A stretch of 64,000 nt of DNA, taken from positions 1 to 64,000 of the IMG/VR virus record IMGVR_UViG_3300013233_000093; one strand, given 5' to 3'. The first letter of the stretch is position 1, and the number at the start of each line of letters is the position of its first letter. The notes under the pieces were generated by a model that was not told the origin of the DNA, ran no database searches, and was given only the letters and a program-made list of their open reading frames with translations. Positions 1 through 8,689 of the stretch are shown here, one piece after another. This stretch comes from a virus. A program made the translations under genes and the position numbers.

Positions 1-3000
1 CCTGTGGGTGCCGGAGGCACCGGAGATGCTATCAGTGGCGACAGCGAAGCTGGGTCGCCCTGACGGATGTCAGATAACCCAACACGTGGACTCGCTGGCG
101 CTCCCCCACCTGTGGGTGGAGCCGCATCACCTGTGGGTGCCGGAGGCACCGGAGATGCTATCAGTGGCGACAGCGAAGCTGGGTCGCCCTGACGGATGTC
201 AGATAACCCAACACGTGGACTCGCTGGCGCTCCCCCACCTGTGGGTGGGGACACATCACCTGTGGGTGCCGGAGGCACCGGGGGCGTGCCAGACGGTGTA
301 CCGGGAGGCGTTGGAGTTCTTCCTGGAACCGGAGGCGCTCCTTGTGCGCCACCAGCCAGCCATGCAATCATGTCCGTCTGCATGCGCCAAGCACCACCCA
401 CTATACCAGTTCCTCTACGCAAGACAGAAGAACTGTTCCCGCGCATAATACGACCTAAGGGATTTGTAAGACGCGTTCCTAAGCTGGCAGTTAACACCTT
501 CTTACCGTTTTTCTTTAGGAGTCCATCACGCACCTCCGCTGCGGTAAGGATTACATCGCCCTCACGGTTAAGAACCTCGCCGTCGATTTGCTTGTGCTTC
601 TTGATGGTCTTGCCTGTCCTACGACTTATATAGTCCCCACGTTTTAACCCACGCTTTGTCAGTCGCGGAGAATCTTCACCCGGAACATACACGTCGCCCC
701 GGTTAATAAATCCTTTCACAGATCTACCCACCATCTTAGCGATTGCCCATGCAGGTTTTAATAACAAGTGTTTTGCTATTTTACCCTGGAGTTTCCAAGA
801 GGCCTTGGTGAGTTTGATGAAGTTTCTAGCCACGTTCCGAAGCTTACCGGTACGGTTGCCAAACAGACCGGTTTGTAAATCCAATGCAGACACCACCTCC
901 TCACCTTTAGCGTCTATTACAGGGCCGTCAATGTCGCCGACCTTATGGATGACGTTACCAGTAGCTTTGTCGAAGTAACGACCTAAGCGCATGCCTCTCG
1001 CAGTCATCACAGGCGCCTTTTGCCGGGCAACGTAGATGTCTTGCGTGAAGAGATCTTTTACACCTCCACCAACTGCCTTACGAACGACGGATAGCGGATT
1101 ACGGATCAGTTTAGATAACCCGTTATCCTCGCCCAGGTATTGCCCGATGAAATCGGCTACCTTGTTAGCGCCCTGCTTTACAACGTTGTTGGTGTTCACT
1201 GCGTTATTAATGGTGTCGCCTACTGAGTTTGTGGTTTTGTTTCCACTTACTACATCGCCTGCTACGCGTGAAACCTTGTTGTAATACGAAGACACCATGT
1301 CAGCGGCATCGCCTGCACCAGACCGCATGCCACGTAAGACGCCAGATGAATCTCCAGTAATTGTACCAGACGCATCGCCTGCCTCCGCACCACTGGACTG
1401 TGATATGGATTGCAGTAAGACATGTTCTGTTGCAAAGTTACCGTCGATCGCTTTGACGACTTCTTCTAACCCCACGCGCATCGCCGATACAGCGGGGTCT
1501 TCTTCACCTGAAGTGATCTTAGCCTGACTTACATCGAGCGGTGCTTTGGACGTCGGTGCTAATACACCTGCGTTGTTCTGCATGTCGATTACAACCGGCG
1601 ATACCGCACCGAGTGTGTTTATGTCTGGCGTACCCGCGATGATCGTTTCAGTGGCTTGTAGGAGCGCAACTTTTAACGCCGACGCGGTACTTTGCTTGGT
1701 GGTTTCACTGGTGTTCTCCGTGACGGCATCGCTGGTGTTTTGTGATGGCCGCTCTGTGCCGTCCCAGGATATAGACGCTATCAGTGCGCTTAATGACTCT
1801 GGCAGATTGGTTACCTGACCATCTTCTTCCGGCTTGGTTGCAGCTGCTTCCTTAGGCTTAGGCAATTCACTTGTCTCACCTAACTGCACACCTTCTAACG
1901 CCGAAGCTAGGCCGTGACTGGTAGACGATGCATCGGTATACTTACTCACATCAGTATCGACTGTCTCTGTCCTAGACTCCACGAGGTTGATAATCGCATT
2001 TAGCGCATTATTAGCCACGTTGGCAGTCGAAGATTTGACACTCTTTACTGACTGGTCAAGTCCGATGGACTCACTGGCGTTACTCATCCCGTTTGTAAAT
2101 ACAGACTTTATGTCTGCGAAGGATACGGGACGTGAAGACATGTCACGGTACTTTGCATTAGTAACATCCACATTACTGAGTATGTCACTTCTTGCAGTGT
2201 CACCTGCAAACGCATAGTTAGCATACCCACCAACGGATTCTGATTTATCCGTTTCCTTAGACTTAAACACTTCTGACAATGTCGATACAGGGGACGAGTT
2301 AACGATTCCCTTAGATATGGCATTGTACCGATTAGTTATAGTCTCTCCTGGCGCTACCTGTAGTGCGATTAGCTCGTCGTTTACGGCTGACACAGTTGAC
2401 TCTACGTTACTTATCACAGAAGTAAGCGTTTCGTCCAGACGTTTACCCACCTTGGTATCCATCACTGTAGACGCTGCATCGCTGGTTGCGTACCTAGCAG
2501 TTTTAAGTGTGTCCTGCAAGGACGTCGAGGCTTTGGAATTCACAGCGCTGTTCACTAGGTCGTGTAGACTGCGTGATGTGGTGAGTGCCTTGTCTGTCTC
2601 GTTATGCACGGACGCCAGCGTTTCGTTTATGTTACTGTTGGAGGCGGAAGAATCGTCCGTACTTGTAGACGCACTCGCGTCGTCGGCAACACGTCCAATG
2701 GTATCGAAGATAGACGTTGTCTTATTCTCATCGGTGGACGATGTTAAATCGTTTACGACTGACGAAATAGACTTATACGCATCAGTGGACTTGGCCTTTG
2801 TCTGAAGCTTTGATACCGAGTTGCTAACGCTATCATACTTACGTGATACTGAGTCATGCAGGTCCGTAACCCGACTGCTGTTCATCACGTCGTTTAATAC
2901 GTTACCCACGCCGCGTTTTGTCGCGGGCGGTGTCTCTTCTCCTGCATGGTTGCCAGGTGGTTGGGTAGGGAGGTCTTCGGAGGCACCTGCGTTACCGTCA

Positions 3001-6000
3001 ACACTAGATATGTCTGCGTCTGTCTTGCCCGGTGTGCGAGTGAAGGTTTCGTCTATGGCAGTGGTTAACTCACTCCACGCCGTCGATAAATTGGCCTTGG
3101 CCTTTGTCCTGGCTTCTTCGATTACCAGCTTAGCATACGCCCGCGCCTCCGATTTACTTACATGCTCCAGATTTTCCTCCCCATATCGGACAGCGCTGGT
3201 GGATGTGCGGATGTCAGAACGGTTAGCTGCATGATCTTCTGTCGCTGCATCTGCGGCGTTGTCTATAGACTCCTGTACGGGCGTGACCACGTTGACTGCA
3301 TCGGCGCTTGTCGCTGACGGAGTGTTATAAATCTCGCGTATTGCCCTAACCAGAGTGGAGACCGTATGTCCGTCGAGCGAACTGTTTGTGTCTCCACCAT
3401 GGCCATCAACAACGACGGTCGTAGCGGGTTTCGGCGTGACCGCTGCCTTTGCGTTATCTGCTATGGTTCGAAGTGACAGGCTGGGCTTACCCACAGCGTC
3501 TTCCACAGTTGTGGCCTTTACCACAGCATCGCTAGCCGACTCTACTGCACCCTTTGCCTTAGTGGAAGAGAACTGTCGCTTGCCTTCTGTATCCACATCT
3601 GTCACGGCATCCAGAGCAGTCTCTTTAGCTGACTGCGCTAATGCAAGTCCTGTCTTGCCGACGGTAGTGGCAGATTTAAAACCGGCAGTCAGTCCGCTTG
3701 TCAGCTTACCTAACGCGGCATTGGCGGTTTTCTTACCAGCAGTAGTTGTGGCGTTTACGTCGATGCTACGTTTACCGTCTTCATCCACAACTGTAAAGTC
3801 ATTAAGCATGTCATTCTTAATGGATGATGCAGTTTTGCTAATCTCATCAAGCTTCGCATTTGCTTCCGTGGACAGATGTTTACGAGACTCGGTTACTGCA
3901 GTGGAGATGTTAGACTCCACAAAGCTAAGTGACTTATTAGCTACATCAGTGACCTTACTTGTCACAGTAGACGTAGCATCGCTTACTGTGGACTTGATCG
4001 TAGACGCAGTGGTCGTAAGTCTATCCACCAGGCTTTGGTTTGCAGCTAAGTTACCCGCTAACTGATCACTGATCGTGCTAAGGACCGATGCGATTGACGT
4101 ATCGCTTGATGCATTGGACGTGGTATCCGCACTGAGGTTAGAGGTTACCGTTATGCCCTTTGAGGTAACAACGACCGCATCTCTGATCTCGGTGAGCAGA
4201 TCTAGCTGATTTGACGTGGCCATCTCCATAGTGGATTGGCTTATCTCGTCGAGCAAGTCACGCAAGTCGGTGGTGTCGCAACAATCGTCACGATCTGCAG
4301 TGCTTGTTAAGATACGATCCGCTTCTTCTGCAGAAACGATTTTTGTATCACTGGTGGTCGTAGCCGTGCGTATGTATTCAGCCAGCTCGCTTTGTACCTC
4401 CATGGACAGTTCGGTAGCGGTGCTTATTTCGTGCAGTACGTCTACGACCGATGTGGAACTGGCTATGGTCTGCGTAGACGCGTTTATCTCGCCCAGTATA
4501 GCAGTCAGTTTGCCACAGCACTCGTCAAAGGATGCGCCGCCCGTGCCTGCCGGTGACGGTGTGCCTGGCGTGGGACTGTCTGGTGCACCTGCAGGAGGTG
4601 GTGTGGGTGGCTGTATTAACGGACCATTCAATAACGCGTTTGGCCCCTTCCTACCCAGCTTGAACTGCTCTAACGCCTCCATGTCGACCTGTGGGTTCCC
4701 AGAGGAATCCATGGTAATCAGACCCAATCGTTCTAGTGACTCTCGCTTACCGTTGAACATCAAGTTCTTGGTAATGTCGTTAAACTCAGACGAGCGTGTG
4801 TTAATACGACTAAACGAGTTTATCGCAGTGGACACCTTATCGTGATCACGTTCATTGTCGGCAGCCGCCATGACCTGCTCGATCTCAGTAGCCACATCGC
4901 TTGAACTGTAAAGCGTGTTTTTATCACTACTGGTATCCACGTAGTCTTTGGAAACAAATCCACCGCGTTTATCCCTCTGGGTGATAAAGCGCTCTATTAA
5001 CTCTTCCCTTGCTGTGGATGACAACGCGCCCACTGTGTCTATCGCATCTACCGCCTTACCTGCCTGTGTGCGAACTTGCATTTGTGCATCACGAGTGATG
5101 ACGGAATTAGCCACATCCATATCTTGCTGACTGTTCGTAATGAACTGCATCTTGTCCTGTGAATAAACAAGTCGCTCGTTCTTAGTACCAGTGGCAATGT
5201 TGGTTGTCTGTTCAAGGATGCGGGCGAGGTAACCTGGAATAGTAACGTTGATTGTGTTATGCGTTGTTGAATCGCTTAACGACGCACTTACGTTCTTCAT
5301 TTGACCAACTGTGTCACCTAGCGTGATACGATCGTTGAACACGGGGACTACCGACTTAAGCGCCTTTCCGGCCATATTAGCCGCAGACTCTACGCTAAAC
5401 GGCTTGGCTGCCTTTGCCATTGCAGCAAGTGCGTTGTTCTTCCAGCCGTAACCGTCGTTTGAATCAAACTCTTCATCCGACATCTTACCTTGCAACAAAC
5501 GCCTAGCTGCTCTTCGTGCCACGCCCTCGTCACGCTTATCAGAGTCCATCCTAGAACCATCGGCATTATAGTTAATAGTGCCATAGTTCTCTTCTCTGTA
5601 TCGCAGATCTGCCTTGCGTGCACGCTCTTCTTCGGCTAACGCACGCTCGTGTGCACGCCGCTGTCTGCTTAACTCTACTTCCGTCTGACGTGCATCAGCC
5701 TGTGTTTCACCGCCTAATTTGCCGGTGAGCGATACACTGGCATCTTCTATGGATTGCCTGGCGCCCTCTGCTACGTCTGAAATAGAGCTCGCTATACGTT
5801 TAAAGAACGTGGTGTCGGTAAGATCCTGATCACCTTCTGCGTACGCTGATGCCTCTGCTGCCGCGTTCTTCGTAAAATTACGACTGGCTCTGGCCATCGA
5901 CATCATCAATTTGTTATTTGATATCTTAAGCGCCAACGGAGCAGCTAACTTTTCAGCGCCCGCCTCTAGTCCCATCTCGGACGCCATGGCACCCATCATC

Positions 6001-6995
6001 TTTAAGCGGTCGGATCGACTCATCTCGCCAAAGCTGTCCCCGGACATGTCCGCGGTGCCCTGTGCCATACCCACAGCGTCCTTAACTACGGCGACACCTG
6101 CCATGGCTTTTTTCTGAATGGTGCCCTGTGCATTCTCTGTGTACTGGTCTGTAAAGTTCGTTACGGTATCTGCGATGGTTTCGTACATGCGCTCATCTAA
6201 CGTGGAACCCAGTCGTTCCGACATGCGACTCTTTACAATGTCCGGCAAGCCTGTATTCTTTTGTATGTTTTGAAGGAGCTTTGTAGCCCCATCAAAAAAC
6301 GGTTTGGACAATTCTACGAGTTCTTTAGTCGCAAAGAAAATACGATGTTGCAGTTCCAAGTGCTTACGCTGGTAGTCTATCAGCACGGTGTCTTGATAAC
6401 TAGCCAGTTTAGATACGGCAGACGCGATCTTTTGATTGACGTCTACGTTCTCTTCGTGCTGTGCGGTTGTACGTACGGCGTCTGCGTTGTTTACCGCGAC
6501 TTCGTAGTCCAGCTTGGCTGCGTCTGCCTTGGTCTCACGATCAAAGATGCCTGCCAAAGAAGTCTGAATCTGTGCTTCTTTTACGTCTACACGGTCAGGC
6601 GTTTGATAGCCCAGATCGTTAGCGAACTCCTTAACCGTGGAAGCCATGAATTCAGGTAAGAATTTATCCACCATGGCCTCGTTTTTAACGAGGAGTTTCT
6701 TTACTCCCAAAATGGCAGGTTCGAGTTCCTTCTCTGCCTTAGCTATGGTGTCTGAAACAAAGTCCATGCCACCGCCAATGGCGCTGTCAAGTTCTTGATA
6801 TTCAGTAGGCAATGCGTTACGGCGGATCGCATTACCGGCAACTTCGGATATTTTATCTTTAGTAATAGCGTCGAGTACGCCGGTCTTTATGGAATCAGCA
6901 GGCGAGCGATCGCCAGACGAATCCTCGTCCGCCTCCTCAAACCCGTCGAACTCATCCATATCGTCTAGAAAATCATCGTCGTCAAAATCTGACAT
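1..6995 (-). CDS. Giant virion structural protein, tape-measure candidate (C-terminus beyond window)
   Basis: A minus-strand frame opens at the ATG at 6995-6993 (ribosome site GAGGAT just upstream) and I read no stop down to base 1, giving at least 2331 codons; the end lies outside the window. The N-terminus is extremely acidic (MSDFDDDDFLDDMDEF). It is followed by Ala/Glu/Arg-rich charged coiled-coil stretches (around residue 450), a Pro-rich linker (about 790-820), a very long Ser/Thr/Val/Ala-rich helical region (about 850-1900), a basic region with a duplicated ~60-residue module (about 1986-2045 and 2101-2165), and Pro-rich 43-residue tandem repeats from about 2240. The RNAP beta' gene starts divergently 53 bp away. 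In phiKZ a giant virion protein (gp181) sits next to the RNAP genes gp180/gp178, which supports homology by position. Tape-measure function is inference; an ejected or internal virion protein is the alternative. All plus-strand ORFs in 196-6659 are shadows of it. Confidence 0.88.
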   Translation of the reverse strand, partial: MSDFDDDDFLDDMDEFDGFEEADEDSSGDRSPADSIKTGVLDAITKDKISEVAGNAIRRNALPTEYQELDSAIGGGMDFVSDTIAKAEKELEPAILGVKKLLVKNEAMVDKFLPEFMASTVKEFANDLGYQTPDRVDVKEAQIQTSLAGIFDRETKADAAKLDYEVAVNNADAVRTTAQHEENVDVNQKIASAVSKLASYQDTVLIDYQRKHLELQHRIFFATKELVELSKPFFDGATKLLQNIQKNTGLPDIVKSRMSERLGSTLDERMYETIADTVTNFTDQYTENAQGTIQKKAMAGVAVVKDAVGMAQGTADMSGDSFGEMSRSDRLKMMGAMASEMGLEAGAEKLAAPLALKISNNKLMMSMARASRNFTKNAAAEASAYAEGDQDLTDTTFFKRIASSISDVAEGARQSIEDASVSLTGKLGGETQADARQTEVELSRQRRAHERALAEEERARKADLRYREENYGTINYNADGSRMDSDKRDEGVARRAARRLLQGKMSDEEFDSNDGYGWKNNALAAMAKAAKPFSVESAANMAGKALKSVVPVFNDRITLGDTVGQMKNVSASLSDSTTHNTINVTIPGYLARILEQTTNIATGTKNERLVYSQDKMQFITNSQQDMDVANSVITRDAQMQVRTQAGKAVDAIDTVGALSSTAREELIERFITQRDKRGGFVSKDYVDTSSDKNTLYSSSDVATEIEQVMAAADNERDHDKVSTAINSFSRINTRSSEFNDITKNLMFNGKRESLERLGLITMDSSGNPQVDMEALEQFKLGRKGPNALLNGPLIQPPTPPPAGAPDSPTPGTPSPAGTGGASFDECCGKLTAILGEINASTQTIASSTSVVDVLHEISTATELSMEVQSELAEYIRTATTTSDTKIVSAEEADRILTSTADRDDCCDTTDLRDLLDEISQSTMEMATSNQLDLLTEIRDAVVVTSKGITVTSNLSADTTSNASSDTSIASVLSTISDQLAGNLAANQSLVDRLTTTASTIKSTVSDATSTVTSKVTDVANKSLSFVESNISTAVTESRKHLSTEANAKLDEISKTASSIKNDMLNDFTVVDEDGKRSIDVNATTTAGKKTANAALGKLTSGLTAGFKSATTVGKTGLALAQSAKETALDAVTDVDTEGKRQFSSTKAKGAVESASDAVVKATTVEDAVGKPSLSLRTIADNAKAAVTPKPATTVVVDGHGGDTNSSLDGHTVSTLVRAIREIYNTPSATSADAVNVVTPVQESIDNAADAATEDHAANRSDIRTSTSAVRYGEENLEHVSKSEARAYAKLVIEEARTKAKANLSTAWSELTTAIDETFTRTPGKTDADISSVDGNAGASEDLPTQPPGNHAGEETPPATKRGVGNVLNDVMNSSRVTDLHDSVSRKYDSVSNSVSKLQTKAKSTDAYKSISSVVNDLTSSTDENKTTSIFDTIGRVADDASASTSTDDSSASNSNINETLASVHNETDKALTTSRSLHDLVNSAVNSKASTSLQDTLKTARYATSDAASTVMDTKVGKRLDETLTSVISNVESTVSAVNDELIALQVAPGETITNRYNAISKGIVNSSPVSTLSEVFKSKETDKSESVGGYANYAFAGDTARSDILSNVDVTNAKYRDMSSRPVSFADIKSVFTNGMSNASESIGLDQSVKSVKSSTANVANNALNAIINLVESRTETVDTDVSKYTDASSTSHGLASALEGVQLGETSELPKPKEAAATKPEEDGQVTNLPESLSALIASISWDGTERPSQNTSDAVTENTSETTKQSTASALKVALLQATETIIAGTPDINTLGAVSPVVIDMQNNAGVLAPTSKAPLDVSQAKITSGEEDPAVSAMRVGLEEVVKAIDGNFATEHVLLQSISQSSGAEAGDASGTITGDSSGVLRGMRSGAGDAADMVSSYYNKVSRVAGDVVSGNKTTNSVGDTINNAVNTNNVVKQGANKVADFIGQYLGEDNGLSKLIRNPLSVVRKAVGGGVKDLFTQDIYVARQKAPVMTARGMRLGRYFDKATGNVIHKVGDIDGPVIDAKGEEVVSALDLQTGLFGNRTGKLRNVARNFIKLTKASWKLQGKIAKHLLLKPAWAIAKMVGRSVKGFINRGDVYVPGEDSPRLTKRGLKRGDYISRRTGKTIKKHKQIDGEVLNREGDVILTAAEVRDGLLKKNGKKVLTASLGTRLTNPLGRIMRGNSSSVLRRGTGIVGGAWRMQTDMIAWLAGGAQGAPPVPGRTPTPPGTPSGTPPVPPAPTGDVSPPTGGGAPASPRVGLSDIRQGDPASLSPLIASPVPPAPTGDAAPPTGGGAPASPRVGLSDIRQGDPASLSPLIASPVPPAPT
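2..280 (-). repeat. 129-bp in-frame tandem repeat (43 aa) in the giant structural gene
   Basis: Bases 2-130 and 131-259 are consecutive copies of a 129-bp unit that differ at only about three positions near 118-127. A third copy begins at 260 and matches for about 21 bases before diverging. The unit is exactly 43 codons, so the minus-strand reading frame is kept; each copy encodes a Pro/Ala/Gly-rich stretch beginning PVPPAPTGD and containing RVGLSDIRQGDPASLSPL. Copy 1 touches the window edge, so more copies may follow. Near-identity at the DNA level suggests recent amplification or ongoing homogenisation. Confidence 0.95.
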
Positions 6996-7048
6996 GGTCT
7001 TATCCTCATTTAATACAAAGTATCCGCTTATAAAAGGCATGCCTCATT

Positions 7049-8689
7049 ATGAACAACAAAGACATCGCGTTTAACATTAAGATCATGAGTCCAGACAGAG
7101 AGTCGATACGCGGTATGTTGCCTGTATCTACTATGGACATGTACGACAATAACACGGGGGATTACCATCCACAAGGGCTGTACTCTAACGTCATCTTTGG
7201 TCGTGTGGGTACTGACTTACGGAACGAGTCTCACGGGTTTATTAACCTGCGGACGAGTATACTGCATCCTAAGTTGTTTGACGAGCTTATACGACTTAAA
7301 GGACTTTATCGAGCTGTGATGTCTGGCAGTGAGTTTGCAGTGTGGGATAAAAAGAAGCGTGACTTTATAAAGTCTGATATGCTTGACGGTGAAACTGGAT
7401 ATGCGTTTTTTAAGTCGCATTTTGAAGAGCTTAATCTGGTGAAGAACAAGTCGGTGCAGCGAGCTGCTCGCATCGATCTGTTAAACAAATACCGCAAGTC
7501 TGCTTATGCGGATTTCCAAGTCGTGGCACCCGCGGGTCTAAGGGATGCAAAAACTGACGAGACGGGAAGAACCATCGAGGTGGATGTCAACAAAACGTAT
7601 CGTCGTATTATGGCATTAGCCAGCACGATACCTGAAACACTGATCGACAGTGAAGACACCACGTTAGACCGTACTCGTTATAGTCTACAGTTGGCCATTA
7701 ACGAGTTGTGGAAATACCACGTTATGTTAATCGGTGGTAAGAACGGTTTTCTCGAAGCTAAGTTTGGCAGTCGTAAGGTGGAGTATGGCACGACGAACGT
7801 CATGTCTAGTATGGATCCTGCTAGTGCTGATATGAATGGCGCTACGGCCATGGACGTCACCAATACACAAATAGGCTTGCATCAGTTCCTGAAGTCCACC
7901 GAACCTATGGCGGTGGGTTACTACATCCCACACGGGATCGCTGAGGACGTGTACATCAATGCAGACGGAGACGTGGAACTTATCGAGCCTAAGACGCTTA
8001 CGCCTGTGTCTGTAAAGTTGAGCGAGAAGGAACGTACTCTGTGGGGAACCGAGGAAGGCTTGTCTACGTTGATAAACAACTTCGACGTGGTGGACATCCG
8101 GCACGAACCCGTGATGATCGCAGGCAAGTACCTTGCCATGATCTATCGAGATCGTAAGAACTTCAAAGTCATCCGGGATATGGAATCTGTGCCGGATCGT
8201 ATAAACCGTGCGTACATTAAACCGTTGACATGGGCTGAGTTCTTTTACATCACTGCGATGTCTTACGAGAATAAAGCACGGGCTTATGTGAACCGTTATC
8301 CTATTGTCGGGACGGGGTCGATCTACTTCAGTAAGATGTATTTGAAAACCACCATCAAAGGCGTGGTGTTGCGTGAGATGACCGATGACTTCTTAGAGAG
8401 TACGACGAATCCAGATTACCCTGAGTTTCCAGACACGGAGAATAAGGGTTCGTTCATGGACACCACTGCCCCGCATGTCAGCCAGCTGGCGAACCTTAAG
8501 GGCGATTACGATGGCGATAGGAGTTCTACGACTGCGGTAACATCCGACGAGGCAGTAAAGGAAGTGGACGACAAGATAAATGATCCTGCCACGCACCTAA
8601 CGCCTGACGGTGGTTTAGTGCAGCCGTCGGACAGTGACATCATTGACTGGGTATTTAAGAACTTCACGGGGTTTAAAGACTATGCTTAA
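7049..8689 (+). CDS. RNA polymerase beta' subunit, N-terminal part (phage multisubunit RNAP)
   Basis: 546 aa. The N-terminus matches the beta' clamp start: a 'SPDRESIRGM' segment (compare SPEKIR), then 'YHPQGLYSNVIFGRV' and 'GFINLRTSILHP' (compare the GHI.L..PV.HP region). Near the C-terminus, residues 485-491 read GDYDGDR, the counterpart of the bacterial NADFDGD active-site loop; D486, D488 and D490 would bind the catalytic Mg. The chain stops about 55 residues after this motif, so the rest of beta' must be a separate gene, as in phiKZ-type virion RNAPs; no such gene is visible here. It overlaps the beta gene by 8 bp (start at 8682), suggesting coupled translation. No clear Shine-Dalgarno precedes the ATG at 7049. 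Adjacency to the giant virion gene suggests the virion RNAP rather than the non-virion enzyme (inference by synteny with phiKZ gp180). Confidence 0.9.
   Translation: MNNKDIAFNIKIMSPDRESIRGMLPVSTMDMYDNNTGDYHPQGLYSNVIFGRVGTDLRNESHGFINLRTSILHPKLFDELIRLKGLYRAVMSGSEFAVWDKKKRDFIKSDMLDGETGYAFFKSHFEELNLVKNKSVQRAARIDLLNKYRKSAYADFQVVAPAGLRDAKTDETGRTIEVDVNKTYRRIMALASTIPETLIDSEDTTLDRTRYSLQLAINELWKYHVMLIGGKNGFLEAKFGSRKVEYGTTNVMSSMDPASADMNGATAMDVTNTQIGLHQFLKSTEPMAVGYYIPHGIAEDVYINADGDVELIEPKTLTPVSVKLSEKERTLWGTEEGLSTLINNFDVVDIRHEPVMIAGKYLAMIYRDRKNFKVIRDMESVPDRINRAYIKPLTWAEFFYITAMSYENKARAYVNRYPIVGTGSIYFSKMYLKTTIKGVVLREMTDDFLESTTNPDYPEFPDTENKGSFMDTTAPHVSQLANLKGDYDGDRSSTTAVTSDEAVKEVDDKINDPATHLTPDGGLVQPSDSDIIDWVFKNFTGFKDYA

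Noticed and set aside
2-280. CRISPR-like direct repeats at the left edge
   Set aside because: Repeat units are contiguous, 129 bp, without spacers, and in frame in a coding sequence; it is a protein-coding tandem repeat.
8-6659. Many plus-strand ORFs of 60-236 codons (e.g. 196-633, 2317-2805, 3355-4065, 4216-4845)
   Set aside because: They lie opposite the uninterrupted minus-strand frame of the giant virion gene, nearly all in one register, lack ribosome sites, and encode Ser/Thr/Val-rich text that mirrors its codons.
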